From Nitrosarchaeum sp. (GTDB taxonomy: Archaea > Thermoproteota > Nitrososphaeria > Nitrososphaerales > Nitrosopumilaceae), in NCBI GenBank assembly GCA_021414365.1, contig JAIOOR010000010.1:1-61145 (forward strand): a stretch of 61,145 bases of DNA. The letters run 5' to 3'. A program made the position numbers and the translations under genes. Below are positions 35,926 to 44,183 of the stretch, piece after piece. The number at the start of each line of letters is the position of its first letter. Positions within the stretch are counted from its first letter, which is position 1. The notes beneath the pieces were generated by a model that did no database searches, had not been told where the DNA came from, and saw only the letters and a program-made list of their open reading frames with translations.

Positions 35926-36537
35926 ATGTCTTCAGAGATACTTCTAGATGATGTAATACAAGCAGTGTCGTTTACAGTTTCAGAAAAAACATCAAAAAAA
36001 GGCAATTATGCTATTTCAATTGATCAAGTAAAAGAAATAAGAACGGCAGATGCAATTACAAAAATCCCCAAATCAAAATCATATGTAAAAGGACTAATGA
36101 ATTTAAGGGGAAAGATTATCCCAATTATTGATGTGAGTGAAAAAATTGGTTTAACTAAAACACCCCTCATGGATACTTCTAAACAAAGAATTTTGGTAAC
36201 TGATGTCAATGATACTCTAACAGGATTATTAGTAGATGAGGTAAATGATGTAATTAAAATTCCTACAAAAGAAATTGAATCTGTAGAATTTGGAACATTA
36301 GAAACAAATAGGTACATAAGAGGAATTGCAAAAACAAAAGATAATCTAATTGTATTACTTGATGTTTCAAAATTCCTTAGAGATTCATCAAATAATCTTG
36401 AACAAATCGAAATCAATTCTAATTTAGAAACTAAAACAGAGCATAATGTAAAAAATTCTGAAAGTACATTGACAGAAAATTATGAAATACTGCCTGAAAT
36501 TGATGAATTAATTAAACAGGAAATACAACGACAGTAA
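35926..36537 (+). CDS. cheW: Chemotaxis coupling protein CheW
   Basis: A 203-aa CheW that links receptors to CheA. The CheW fold is clear: VKEIRTADAITKIPKS, GLMNLRGKIIPIIDV, and LTGLLVDEVNDVI. A C-terminal tail of about 45 residues (after residue 155) is acidic, low in complexity and unlike normal CheW. It has its own promoter-like region and operator, separate from cheB. It is the only CheW in the window. Confidence 0.93.
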   Translation: MSSEILLDDVIQAVSFTVSEKTSKKGNYAISIDQVKEIRTADAITKIPKSKSYVKGLMNLRGKIIPIIDVSEKIGLTKTPLMDTSKQRILVTDVNDTLTGLLVDEVNDVIKIPTKEIESVEFGTLETNRYIRGIAKTKDNLIVLLDVSKFLRDSSNNLEQIEINSNLETKTEHNVKNSESTLTENYEILPEIDELIKQEIQRQ

Positions 36538-36594
36538 ATTAGAATACAGTTTAATTTCTTTGATTATTTTCAATATGAAAAAATGATTAGAGTG

Positions 36595-36613
36595 TGTTCG
36601 TCTCAAACATACA
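36595..36613 (+). promoter_or_regulatory. Recurring 19-bp element upstream of cheB
   Basis: TGTTCGTCTCAAACATACA fits the 6-7-6 layout (TGTTCG/CATACA). It lies about 90 bases before cheB in a gap that should carry the promoter of the cheB-A-C-R transcription unit. Confidence 0.5.
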
Positions 36614-36704
36614 TCAAATTATTATGAGTTTTTCATTACATTAATCATGATTTGTTTAATTATTGATAAATGTGATTTTATTATTTATGCGAGATGATTG
36701 CTAG

Positions 36705-37760
36705 ATGTTAGAACAACAACTAAAACCAATCAAAGTTTGTGTGGTAAATGATTCAAATCTGATGAGAAAATATTTAAGTGATTTAATAACCTCAGATGAA
36801 ATCGAAGTAATTTGGACTGCGATTGACGGAGAGGACGCAATTACAAAAATCACTTTAAAACAACCAGATGTTGTTTTATTAGATTTAGAAATGCCCAAAA
36901 TGGATGGACTTACATTTATTGAAGAGATGGTAAAATCTGGAACATTACTTCCAATAATCGTAGTAAGTTCATTTTCTCAAAAAGGTGCTAAAATTGTTTT
37001 AGATGCATTAGAAAATGGTGCTGTTGATTTTGTAACTATTCAATCAAATATTCAAGATAACGAAAATTTAAAAGAAACACTTGTAACTAAAATAAAAATT
37101 GCGTATAATTCAGATCCATATCAATTAATTCCAGAAAAAATTCACTCACTTAGACCAAAACATCAAGGAATTCAGATGATGAATAGTTCCGAAAGATTAG
37201 TTGTTATAGGTTCTTCTACCGGAGGTCCTGGAACTATTCAAAAAATTTTAAGTGAATTGCCTACAGATCTACCTGCTGGAATTTTATTGGTTCAACACAT
37301 GCCAAAAAATTTTACACAACAATTTGCATCTAGATTATCTGAAAACTCTGGATTTGCGGTAAAAGAAGCAAAGGAGGGGGACATGATCAAGGATGGTGAA
37401 ATTCTAATTGCTCCCGGGGATTTTCATATGATAGTACAACCAAATAGAAAAATACATCTGGATTCAAGTGAAAAAAGATTTGGTGTAAGGCCATCTATTA
37501 ACATGACAATGATTTCGGCATCAGAAGTTTATGGTGCTGATCTTGTAGGGGTAATTCTAACTGGAATGGGACATGATGGAGGATTTGGAATGAAAACCAT
37601 TAAAAAAAGAGGAGGTCATACAATAGTGCAAAATAAAGAGACATGTGTAATATTTGGAATGCCTAAAGAAGTCATTGATCTTAATGCTGCAGATCATATT
37701 TTACCCTTAAACAAAATTTCTTCCAAAATTTCAGAGGAGATTCAAAAACTTGTCAGATAA
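36705..37760 (+). CDS. cheB: Protein-glutamate methylesterase CheB
   Basis: A 351-aa enzyme that demethylates or deamidates receptors. The N-terminal receiver has acceptor D60 in VVLLDLEMP. The C-terminal esterase has the triad S171 (IGSSTGG), H198 (VQHMP) and D291 (TGMGHDG). Its 3' end overlaps the preferred TTG start of cheA, so the two are coupled. All key residues are intact. Confidence 0.95.
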   Translation: MLEQQLKPIKVCVVNDSNLMRKYLSDLITSDEIEVIWTAIDGEDAITKITLKQPDVVLLDLEMPKMDGLTFIEEMVKSGTLLPIIVVSSFSQKGAKIVLDALENGAVDFVTIQSNIQDNENLKETLVTKIKIAYNSDPYQLIPEKIHSLRPKHQGIQMMNSSERLVVIGSSTGGPGTIQKILSELPTDLPAGILLVQHMPKNFTQQFASRLSENSGFAVKEAKEGDMIKDGEILIAPGDFHMIVQPNRKIHLDSSEKRFGVRPSINMTMISASEVYGADLVGVILTGMGHDGGFGMKTIKKRGGHTIVQNKETCVIFGMPKEVIDLNAADHILPLNKISSKISEEIQKLVR

Positions 37761-39309
37761 TAATTATCGTGAGATGTATGTATCTGAGGCACTTGAGCAC
37801 GTAACTATTATCACTCAAACACTTTTACAGTTAGAAAAAAAACCTGATGAAAGATCATACTTAGATCAGATTTTTCGTTCAGCACATACAATTAAAGGAA
37901 TGGCATCAACTATGGGTTATCACGATACGGTAGAATTATGTAAAAATATTGAAAATATTTTTGATGAGATTAGAAATGGTGTTGAAAAACTAACTTCTCA
38001 TATTGCAAGTATTCTCTTTATTTGGATTGATCTTTTACAACAGATGATATCTGATGAAAAATTAAAAATTGATTTAGATCCATATTTGAAAAGTTTAAGA
38101 AATCCAGAAGAGGTAAAAAATCATTTAGAACCTAAACCCTCTACAAATGTTTCAAATACAATTCGAGTGAAAATGTCTGATCTTGATTTGTTAGTAAATG
38201 TGGTTGGTGAACTACTTATTTCAAAAATGAGATTAAAACAAGCTATTGAAAATAAAGATTATGATGAATCAAAACAAATAATGAATGAAACTGATAGATT
38301 AATTGCAGATTTGCAATATAAAACAATGCAAGTACGCCTAGTTCCAGTAAATCAAATTTTTGATAGATTCAGCAGAACCGTAAGAGATGTTTCTAAACAA
38401 CTAGGAAAGCAAATTAATTTTGAAATGCATGGGTCTGGAATAGATCTTGATCGAAGTGTTTTAGATTCAATTACAGATCCATTGTTACATATTTTAAGAA
38501 ATTGTGTAGATCATGGAATTGAATCTGTCGAAGAAAGAATCCAAAATAATAAATCCAAAATAGGTCAGATTACGTTAACTGTTACTCGAAAAGGAGACAA
38601 TATTCTAATCATAGTAGCTGATGATGGAAAAGGAATTGATGCAGAAAAGGTAAAAGAAAAAGCAGTTGAAAAAGGAATCATTACCAAAAATGAAGCAATC
38701 AAAATGAATCATCAAGAAGCAATTCGCTTGATTGGTTCTCCTGGACTGTCTACAGCTAAAGAAGTCACAGATATCTCTGGGCGGGGTGTTGGTATGGATG
38801 TAGTAATCTCCAACGTTGAATCAGTTGGAGGGTCATTGAATATTCTCAGTGAATACGGAAATGGAACTACTATGATTCTGACCTTGCCTTTGAATATTTC
38901 AATAATTAAAGGATTAATAATTCTAGTTTCAAACCAACGATTTGTACTACCAATATCAAGCATTGTGACTACAGTAAACATACCACGTACTGAAATTTTT
39001 TCAGTGCATGGAAATGATGTAATAAAATTTCAAAATAGTATCATCCCATTAATAAAATTAAATGAATTATTTGAAATACAAGACAAGAAATCATTTGAAA
39101 ATGAATCAATCACTGTTGTAGTTATTGAAAATGAAGAAAAAAATTATGGATTAGTAATTGATTCATTTGAAAGAAATCAGGATGTTGTAATAAAAAAATT
39201 AGAACAAAACGAATACTCTGACTTATTTCTAAATGCAACTATACTTCCAGATGGAAGAGTATCCTTGGTGATCGATCCTTCATTATTAGTTGATTTGGTG
39301 ATTCCATGA
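37750..39309 (+). CDS. cheA: Chemotaxis histidine kinase CheA (no P2 domain)
   Basis: A 519-aa CheA. The P1 Hpt domain carries H46 in FRSAHTIKGMAS. After a short linker (about 105-135) comes P3 (VKMSDLDLLVNVVGELLI), then the P4 ATPase with the N box HILRNCVDHGIE and G boxes DDGKGID and GRGVGMD, and the P5 CheW-like end. There is no room for a P2 domain, so CheY and CheB would be recruited without it. The TTG start is chosen because it overlaps cheB; ATG eight codons in is an alternative. Confidence 0.94.
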   Translation: MSDNNYREMYVSEALEHVTIITQTLLQLEKKPDERSYLDQIFRSAHTIKGMASTMGYHDTVELCKNIENIFDEIRNGVEKLTSHIASILFIWIDLLQQMISDEKLKIDLDPYLKSLRNPEEVKNHLEPKPSTNVSNTIRVKMSDLDLLVNVVGELLISKMRLKQAIENKDYDESKQIMNETDRLIADLQYKTMQVRLVPVNQIFDRFSRTVRDVSKQLGKQINFEMHGSGIDLDRSVLDSITDPLLHILRNCVDHGIESVEERIQNNKSKIGQITLTVTRKGDNILIIVADDGKGIDAEKVKEKAVEKGIITKNEAIKMNHQEAIRLIGSPGLSTAKEVTDISGRGVGMDVVISNVESVGGSLNILSEYGNGTTMILTLPLNISIIKGLIILVSNQRFVLPISSIVTTVNIPRTEIFSVHGNDVIKFQNSIIPLIKLNELFEIQDKKSFENESITVVVIENEEKNYGLVIDSFERNQDVVIKKLEQNEYSDLFLNATILPDGRVSLVIDPSLLVDLVIP

Positions 39310-40046
39310 GCTTACTGTCTTCTGAAATTGAAAAATTAACTGGAACTTTTAATGATTACATTACTGAAAAAACTGTTGGTGCGTTATCTATACTTCTTAA
39401 TGAACCGATTAAACATGAATTAACCATGTTTGAAAATAATTTGAATTCCATAAATTTCAATTTACCTTCAGATGAGATTAAAATGTGTTCAGTCAGATTA
39501 AATGGCAAAGGAGATCTACACATAGAATTACTATACACAGTAAAACTTCATCATGCCGTAAAAATAGCTTCAAAATTAATCGGAACAGAAGTATATGAAA
39601 TCGATGAGATGGGGACGTCTGCATTACAAGAAGTAGCCAATATTCTAACGGGTTCATTTTTTAATGCCTTATCCGATAATACTGGATTTTGTATTGATCT
39701 ATCTACTCCTACATTCAAAGAAGGAGAAATTCGTAATCTGCTTTTAGATCCTACAAAAGATGTTATACGTATTACAAATGATGTTATGATAACTGATGTA
39801 CTTCTTATAGGAGCTACAACTGGAATTGAAATCCATATGTTAATTATACAACATACTGAACATGCAAGAAAATTAATCTATTCAGGAATAAAAAATTCAG
39901 GTAATTTTGAACCTGCTAATTTATTAAATAATGATAGATTGGGAGGGGAAAATTCAGCAATAGAAGAATTACTGGACATGTACAATGAAAATATTCCTAA
40001 CAATATTTCAAAAGATGACATTTTAAAATCAGGTGTTACAAAATGA
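39306..40046 (+). CDS. cheC: CheC-family phosphatase of CheY-P
   Basis: A 246-aa CheC/FliY-type protein. One phosphatase-type helix is clear, SALQEVANILTGS at about residues 104-116, with the expected acidic and Asn residues. The first CheC helix near residue 22-36 (TVGALSILLNEP) lacks them, so it seems to be a one-site enzyme. The C-terminal 50 residues are extra and acidic. Its start overlaps cheA by four bases (ATGA), and its own stop overlaps the next small ORF the same way. Confidence 0.85.
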   Translation: MSLLSSEIEKLTGTFNDYITEKTVGALSILLNEPIKHELTMFENNLNSINFNLPSDEIKMCSVRLNGKGDLHIELLYTVKLHHAVKIASKLIGTEVYEIDEMGTSALQEVANILTGSFFNALSDNTGFCIDLSTPTFKEGEIRNLLLDPTKDVIRITNDVMITDVLLIGATTGIEIHMLIIQHTEHARKLIYSGIKNSGNFEPANLLNNDRLGGENSAIEELLDMYNENIPNNISKDDILKSGVTK

Positions 40047-40186
40047 TGATCGTAAATAAATTAGTCTTAAAGAATAAAAAAACTCCACTAATTTCAGAAT
40101 ATTTACCTTCATCTGATGAATGTTGGGTTAGATTTTATTGTAATTTACAGATGATGGTAAAAAGAAAAAAAGGTGAAAAAAGATGA
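40043..40186 (+). CDS. Unlisted 47-aa ORF coupled between cheC and cheR
   Basis: The frame starts with ATG ATG in an ATGA overlap with the cheC stop and ends at TGA inside an ATGA overlap with cheR. The product starts MMIVNKLVLK, has a central DECWVRFYC segment with two Cys and a Trp, and ends in a strongly basic KRKKGEKR. The double 4-nt overlap means translation would pass from cheC through this frame to cheR. AAAGGTG near its end serves as the cheR ribosome site. No known family is recognised. It may be a linking peptide or a real small chemotaxis protein. Confidence 0.6.
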   Translation: MMIVNKLVLKNKKTPLISEYLPSSDECWVRFYCNLQMMVKRKKGEKR

Positions 40187-40992
40187 TGGAATCAAGAATT
40201 ATTCATAAATTAGAACCAATAATTTCTGAAGTAAAGAAAAAAACAGGAATAAATATACAAAATTTTAAGGATTCATTTCTAGAACGCCGTATTCTTCATA
40301 GAATGTGTGATGTTGGAATTTCAGATTATGAGGAATATGTAAAATTGATATCTACAAATTTTAACGAAGCTGGTTCACTTTATGACTCATTTTCTATTAA
40401 CGTTACAAAATTTTTTAGAGATCCACATGTTTGGAAAAAATTTGAATATGAAATTATGCCTAATTTTTGTGATTCTAATAGATCATCATCTATTCTTGCA
40501 TGGAGTTGTGGAAGTTCCACTGGGGAAGAGACACATAGTTTAGCTATATTATTAAATGAATCTTTAAACAAACAAATCAAATACAGAGTTTTTGGAACTG
40601 ACATAAATGATAATGCTATTGTAAATGCTAAAAAAGGCATTTACAAAAAAGAGAATCTATTACATGTTAGTGAACAGCAACTGGCAACTTACTTTGAAAA
40701 ATTAAACGATAATCAATTCCAAGTAAAACCTATTATAAAAAACAAAATTGAATATGAAAAATCAGATATGATGAAAACGTCTAGAAAACTATTTGATATA
40801 ATATTTTGTAGAAATGTTTTGATTTATTATGACAAAAACGTACATGAAATAATTTTTAAAAAGTTTTTTGATTTATTAAAAAAAGACGGTGTGTTAGTAT
40901 TGGGACAAGATGAATCAATGATCGGTACAAAAAATCGCAATTACTTTAATTTATTATATCCTAGAGAGAGAATTTATCAAAAGAAGAACTAA
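40183..40992 (+). CDS. cheR: Chemotaxis receptor methyltransferase CheR
   Basis: A 269-aa SAM-dependent methyltransferase that methylates receptor glutamates. The N-terminal helical domain ends in FFRDPHVW, and the SAM loop is AWSCGSSTGEE. The VFGTDIND and DIIFCRNVLIYY strands are typical. The start overlaps the preceding small ORF by four bases; ATG 40183 is preferred, with a second ATG next to it. It is likely the last gene of the cheB-A-C-(small ORF)-R unit. Confidence 0.95.
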   Translation: MMESRIIHKLEPIISEVKKKTGINIQNFKDSFLERRILHRMCDVGISDYEEYVKLISTNFNEAGSLYDSFSINVTKFFRDPHVWKKFEYEIMPNFCDSNRSSSILAWSCGSSTGEETHSLAILLNESLNKQIKYRVFGTDINDNAIVNAKKGIYKKENLLHVSEQQLATYFEKLNDNQFQVKPIIKNKIEYEKSDMMKTSRKLFDIIFCRNVLIYYDKNVHEIIFKKFFDLLKKDGVLVLGQDESMIGTKNRNYFNLLYPRERIYQKKN

Positions 40993-41045
40993 ATTTATTT
41001 TTGATTTCATTTTTATGAACAGATATTTTACACATTAAGTTTTTC

Positions 41046-41064
41046 TGTGTGTATGTTTTAAACA
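41046..41064 (+). promoter_or_regulatory. Recurring 19-bp palindrome upstream of cheY
   Basis: TGTGTGTATGTTTTAAACA has arms TGTGTG and TAAACA with a 7-base spacer, one mismatch from the sites at 27438 and 52179. TATA-like ATATTAAC and TTTATTAAATATA lie between it and cheY. Confidence 0.5.
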
Positions 41065-41156
41065 CGCTGGTGGATATTAACACATCAAGTTTATTAAATA
41101 TATGAAATTCATTGTTGAAAAATTATCAAGGGTTTCAAAAATTATACGGTGTTAAA

Positions 41157-41534
41157 ATGAGTGACGGTGTAAAAATTCTCATTGTAGATGATGCTTCCTT
41201 TATGAGAACTGTTTTAAAAGATATTTTAAAATCAAATGGTCTTTGCAATGATACTATTGAGGCAGCAGACGGTGTAGAAGCTGTACGTCAATACATTCAA
41301 CACAAGCCAGATTTGGTAACAATGGATGTCAATATGCCAAAAGCAGATGGACTTCAAGCCCTTAAAGGAATAATGAAGGTTAATGCCAATGCAAGAGTAA
41401 TAATGGTTACTTCAGTAGAACAAAAACACATTGTTCAAGATGCAATGAAATTAGGTGCACGGGATTACATTATCAAACCATTTGACCGATCAAATGTGGG
41501 ATTGATATTAAACAAAGCACTAAGAACAAAATAA
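41157..41534 (+). CDS. cheY: Chemotaxis response regulator CheY
   Basis: A stand-alone receiver. With the ATG at 41157 (MSDGVKILIVDDASFMR) it is 125 residues long, the normal CheY length; a TTG 45 bases upstream is less likely. The acidic pair is DD11-12, the acceptor D57 is in VTMDVNMP, and the Lys is in IIKPFD. It is the most canonical CheY in the window and the natural partner of CheA here. In archaea CheY-P acts on the motor through CheF, which is not visible in this window. Confidence 0.92.
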   Translation: MSDGVKILIVDDASFMRTVLKDILKSNGLCNDTIEAADGVEAVRQYIQHKPDLVTMDVNMPKADGLQALKGIMKVNANARVIMVTSVEQKHIVQDAMKLGARDYIIKPFDRSNVGLILNKALRTK

Positions 41535-41626
41535 GTCCAAAAAAGAGGACCACTTCCAAAAAGGAATGCTGATTTTAAGCATAATTCCAGCTATTCTATA
41601 GGCTGTAAACTTGTAATAAAATTAGG

Positions 41627-43006
41627 ATGCCATACCGCAATATAGTATTCATAATTACCTTAGGTATTTTTGGAGTAACTTTAGGGTCCGTGGTAAATGC
41701 TTATTCGCTACAAGATAATGTTTTAGTTGGAAATTATCCAAGAAGCATAGACATTGATCCATATCTAAACAATCTATATGTGGCAAATTATGATTCAGGA
41801 ACTGTTAGTGTTATTGATTCAAAAAACATGATCATCAAAGACACTATTTTCATAAATAATGGAAATTCACATCCAACAAAAATAGGAGTGGATTCTAAAC
41901 GTCATCTAATTTTTGTATCTGATAAAATTTCAGGAAAACTAACTGTAATTAACGGAATCAATAATGAAATAATTAACTCACAAAAAATTGGACAGTCATT
42001 ATGGGATTTACAAATTAATGACAACAATGAAAAAATCTATGTTTCTGATCTAGCAACTAATAATGTATTAATTGTAGATTCGTCTAGTTTAGGAATAATA
42101 AAATCAGTTCCTCTCAATACAAGTCCTTGGGCAATAACAATTGATCACAAAACAAACAAAGTATATGTTGCAAGTGGTGATTCTCAAGAAATTAATATTT
42201 TAGATGGAGTTACGAATGATTTGACTGATAAAATAAATCTAGGTGTAAAACCATGGGGAATTTCAATAAATGAAAATACTGGCGTTATGTATGTTGCAAG
42301 TTGGGATTCCAACAAAATTACCATGATTGACATTAGTGATAATAAAATAATTTATGAAATACCTGTTATTTCTGGTGCGTGGCTAATGTCAACTAATCAA
42401 AATAATGGAGTTACAATTATTTCAAATGAACATACAAATGAACTATACTTGTTAAGTGATGACTATACACAATACAAATCAATTTCAGTACAAGATTCTC
42501 CACAATCCATAGTGGTTGATCCTCTTTCTAATACCGTATTTACTGCAAATCCTCTATCAAATTCAGTATCATCTATAATTTATGATAGTGGAAATTTTAA
42601 AAATACTGTCCTTCCAGGAGACATTTTAGATGCAAATTCGATTGATAATAACATGGTTTTGGATGTTTTAAATGGAATTTTAAAAACTCCTGATAATCAA
42701 AACGTTGATGATGATTTAATTTCAGGTCTTTTAAAAAATGTAGGAATTACTGGAGAATTTGATGGAAATGAAATTGCCAATCTGTTAATCGGAGATTATA
42801 ATAAGAAAATTCAAATGCAACCAAAAACAGCTCAAGTACCCGGTTGGACAACAGAACTTGTTACAATGTTTGGAAATGATAAAGGATATCAAGTTCCAGA
42901 AAGCATAAATTGTGATGATGCATCATTTTCATCAATACACGATATTGATAATGTAAACGCATATGATATTTGGCTTAAAATACTTCCAATATGTGCATTG
43001 TCTTAG
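41627..43006 (+). CDS. Secreted YVTN-type beta-propeller protein
   Basis: A 459-aa exported protein with a signal peptide (NIVFIITLGIFGVTLGSVVNA) and at least six propeller repeats of the YVTN/NHL type, such as NNLYVANYDSGTVSVID, EKIYVSDLATNNVLIVD and NKVYVASGDSQEINILD. The last 130 residues are different and may be a separate domain with two Cys (INCDDAS and PICALS). Propellers of this kind are common on thaumarchaeal surfaces and bind ligands or other proteins. Confidence 0.88.
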   Translation: MPYRNIVFIITLGIFGVTLGSVVNAYSLQDNVLVGNYPRSIDIDPYLNNLYVANYDSGTVSVIDSKNMIIKDTIFINNGNSHPTKIGVDSKRHLIFVSDKISGKLTVINGINNEIINSQKIGQSLWDLQINDNNEKIYVSDLATNNVLIVDSSSLGIIKSVPLNTSPWAITIDHKTNKVYVASGDSQEINILDGVTNDLTDKINLGVKPWGISINENTGVMYVASWDSNKITMIDISDNKIIYEIPVISGAWLMSTNQNNGVTIISNEHTNELYLLSDDYTQYKSISVQDSPQSIVVDPLSNTVFTANPLSNSVSSIIYDSGNFKNTVLPGDILDANSIDNNMVLDVLNGILKTPDNQNVDDDLISGLLKNVGITGEFDGNEIANLLIGDYNKKIQMQPKTAQVPGWTTELVTMFGNDKGYQVPESINCDDASFSSIHDIDNVNAYDIWLKILPICALS

Positions 43007-43650
43007 TCATTTTTTTGTTTTTTAATAAATGTAAATAATGCACCAATGATGCCAATTCCCAAAACAACCACTAGACAAATTGTAGATATATAGACTAGTG
43101 TAGGTATTGTCTTTATCATATACCCAAACTCCGTTTGATATAATGCACTGGTAGCAATTCCTGCAAAAATCAACGATATTGTAATTACATTTCCAAATAG
43201 ATTTGTACCAAAAAGATGAAGCCATGAAAACACGGTGGATATTTTAGTAAATGTTCTATCCAAATTTGCTTCAATGTGATTATAAAATAATCCTGTAATG
43301 GCCAAACCTGCAGTTAAACCAATTTGTAAAATATACCCAAAAAAGAAAATACCGAGCTTATCTGTGAATGCAAATTCAAACATGTTTTCAATATTTCCAT
43401 TAAAAACAAGAATCTGATTTAAAAATAAAGCAATAGTCAATCCTGTAAGAATTGCCCCTTGAACCATTGAAGATATGATGAATCTTTTTCCAAATTTACC
43501 CGGTTTTGATTCATCTGAAATTTCAAGAAATTCACGTTTTGATATCTTTTTTTCCAAGTTAACATAATCATTGAATTTTTCTAATAAATGAGCCTCTTCT
43601 TTAGAGCTATACTCCATTTCATCTCGGTTTTCAGAGTTAAAAAATCTCAT
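43003..43650 (-). CDS. Four-helix membrane protein of unknown function
   Basis: An acidic cytosolic N-terminus is followed by four hydrophobic segments (about MVQGAILTGLTIALFL, IFFFGYILQIGLTAGLAI, NVITISLIFAGIATSAL and LVYISTICLVVVLGIGIIGAL). The frame extends to 43731, but the ATG at 43650 (MRFFNSENRDEM) follows a TATA-like TTATATCA at leaderless distance and is preferred. No family is recognised. It converges on the propeller gene, overlapping by four bases. Confidence 0.65.
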   Translation of the reverse strand: MRFFNSENRDEMEYSSKEEAHLLEKFNDYVNLEKKISKREFLEISDESKPGKFGKRFIISSMVQGAILTGLTIALFLNQILVFNGNIENMFEFAFTDKLGIFFFGYILQIGLTAGLAITGLFYNHIEANLDRTFTKISTVFSWLHLFGTNLFGNVITISLIFAGIATSALYQTEFGYMIKTIPTLVYISTICLVVVLGIGIIGALFTFIKKQKND

Positions 43651-43734
43651 ATTTGGATTAGGGACATTTTGATAATATGATATAATGTGTGTTAATTGAA
43701 CGAACTGTGGTGAACTGAAAACTTGGATCAAAAA

Positions 43735-43753
43735 TGTTTGAATTGAACAAACA
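43735..43753. promoter_or_regulatory. Recurring 19-bp palindrome, exact: TGTTTG-N7-CAAACA
   Basis: TGTTTGAATTGAACAAACA has perfect 6-base arms. It lies between a divergent membrane-protein gene and the receiver gene at 43787, about 15 bases before a TTTTTAACA TATA-like stretch of the receiver. Confidence 0.65.
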
Positions 43754-43786
43754 ATTCATCATAAAGATGTTTTTAACAATAAAAGC

Positions 43787-44155
43787 ATGATAAAAAGAAT
43801 TCTAATAGCTGAAGATAACAAGTTTACATCTATGCAATATGCCAAATTACTTGAAAATAAAGACCATGTGGTAGAAATAGCAACCGATGGAGATGAGTGC
43901 ATAAAAAAATATGCCGAAAGTATTGTAGATAATTCAAATGAAAAAAGATTTGATGTGATAATTTTAGATCATTCCATGCCAAAAAGAAGTGGTGTAGATG
44001 TAGCAATGAATATTCTGTCATTAAACCCTAAACAAAAAATCATTCTTGCGTCGGCTACTGCATTATCTGCTGAAAAAACATATTCAAAACTAAAAAACAA
44101 AATTACATTTCTTCAAAAACCTTTTGAGCTTTCAAAGATTTTAGAATTAATTTAG
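43787..44155 (+). CDS. Stand-alone receiver protein
   Basis: A 122-aa receiver with the acidic AEDN site, acceptor D61 in IILDHSMP and the Lys in FLQKPFE. There is an insert near residues 43-55 before the acceptor strand, as in the receiver at 18.2 kb, so these belong to one subgroup. It has no output domain. It is followed tail to tail by the membrane kinase at 44.2 kb, which may be its partner. Confidence 0.88.
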   Translation: MIKRILIAEDNKFTSMQYAKLLENKDHVVEIATDGDECIKKYAESIVDNSNEKRFDVIILDHSMPKRSGVDVAMNILSLNPKQKIILASATALSAEKTYSKLKNKITFLQKPFELSKILELI

Positions 44156-44183
44156 ATTGTAATTTTTAAATCATTTATCGATA

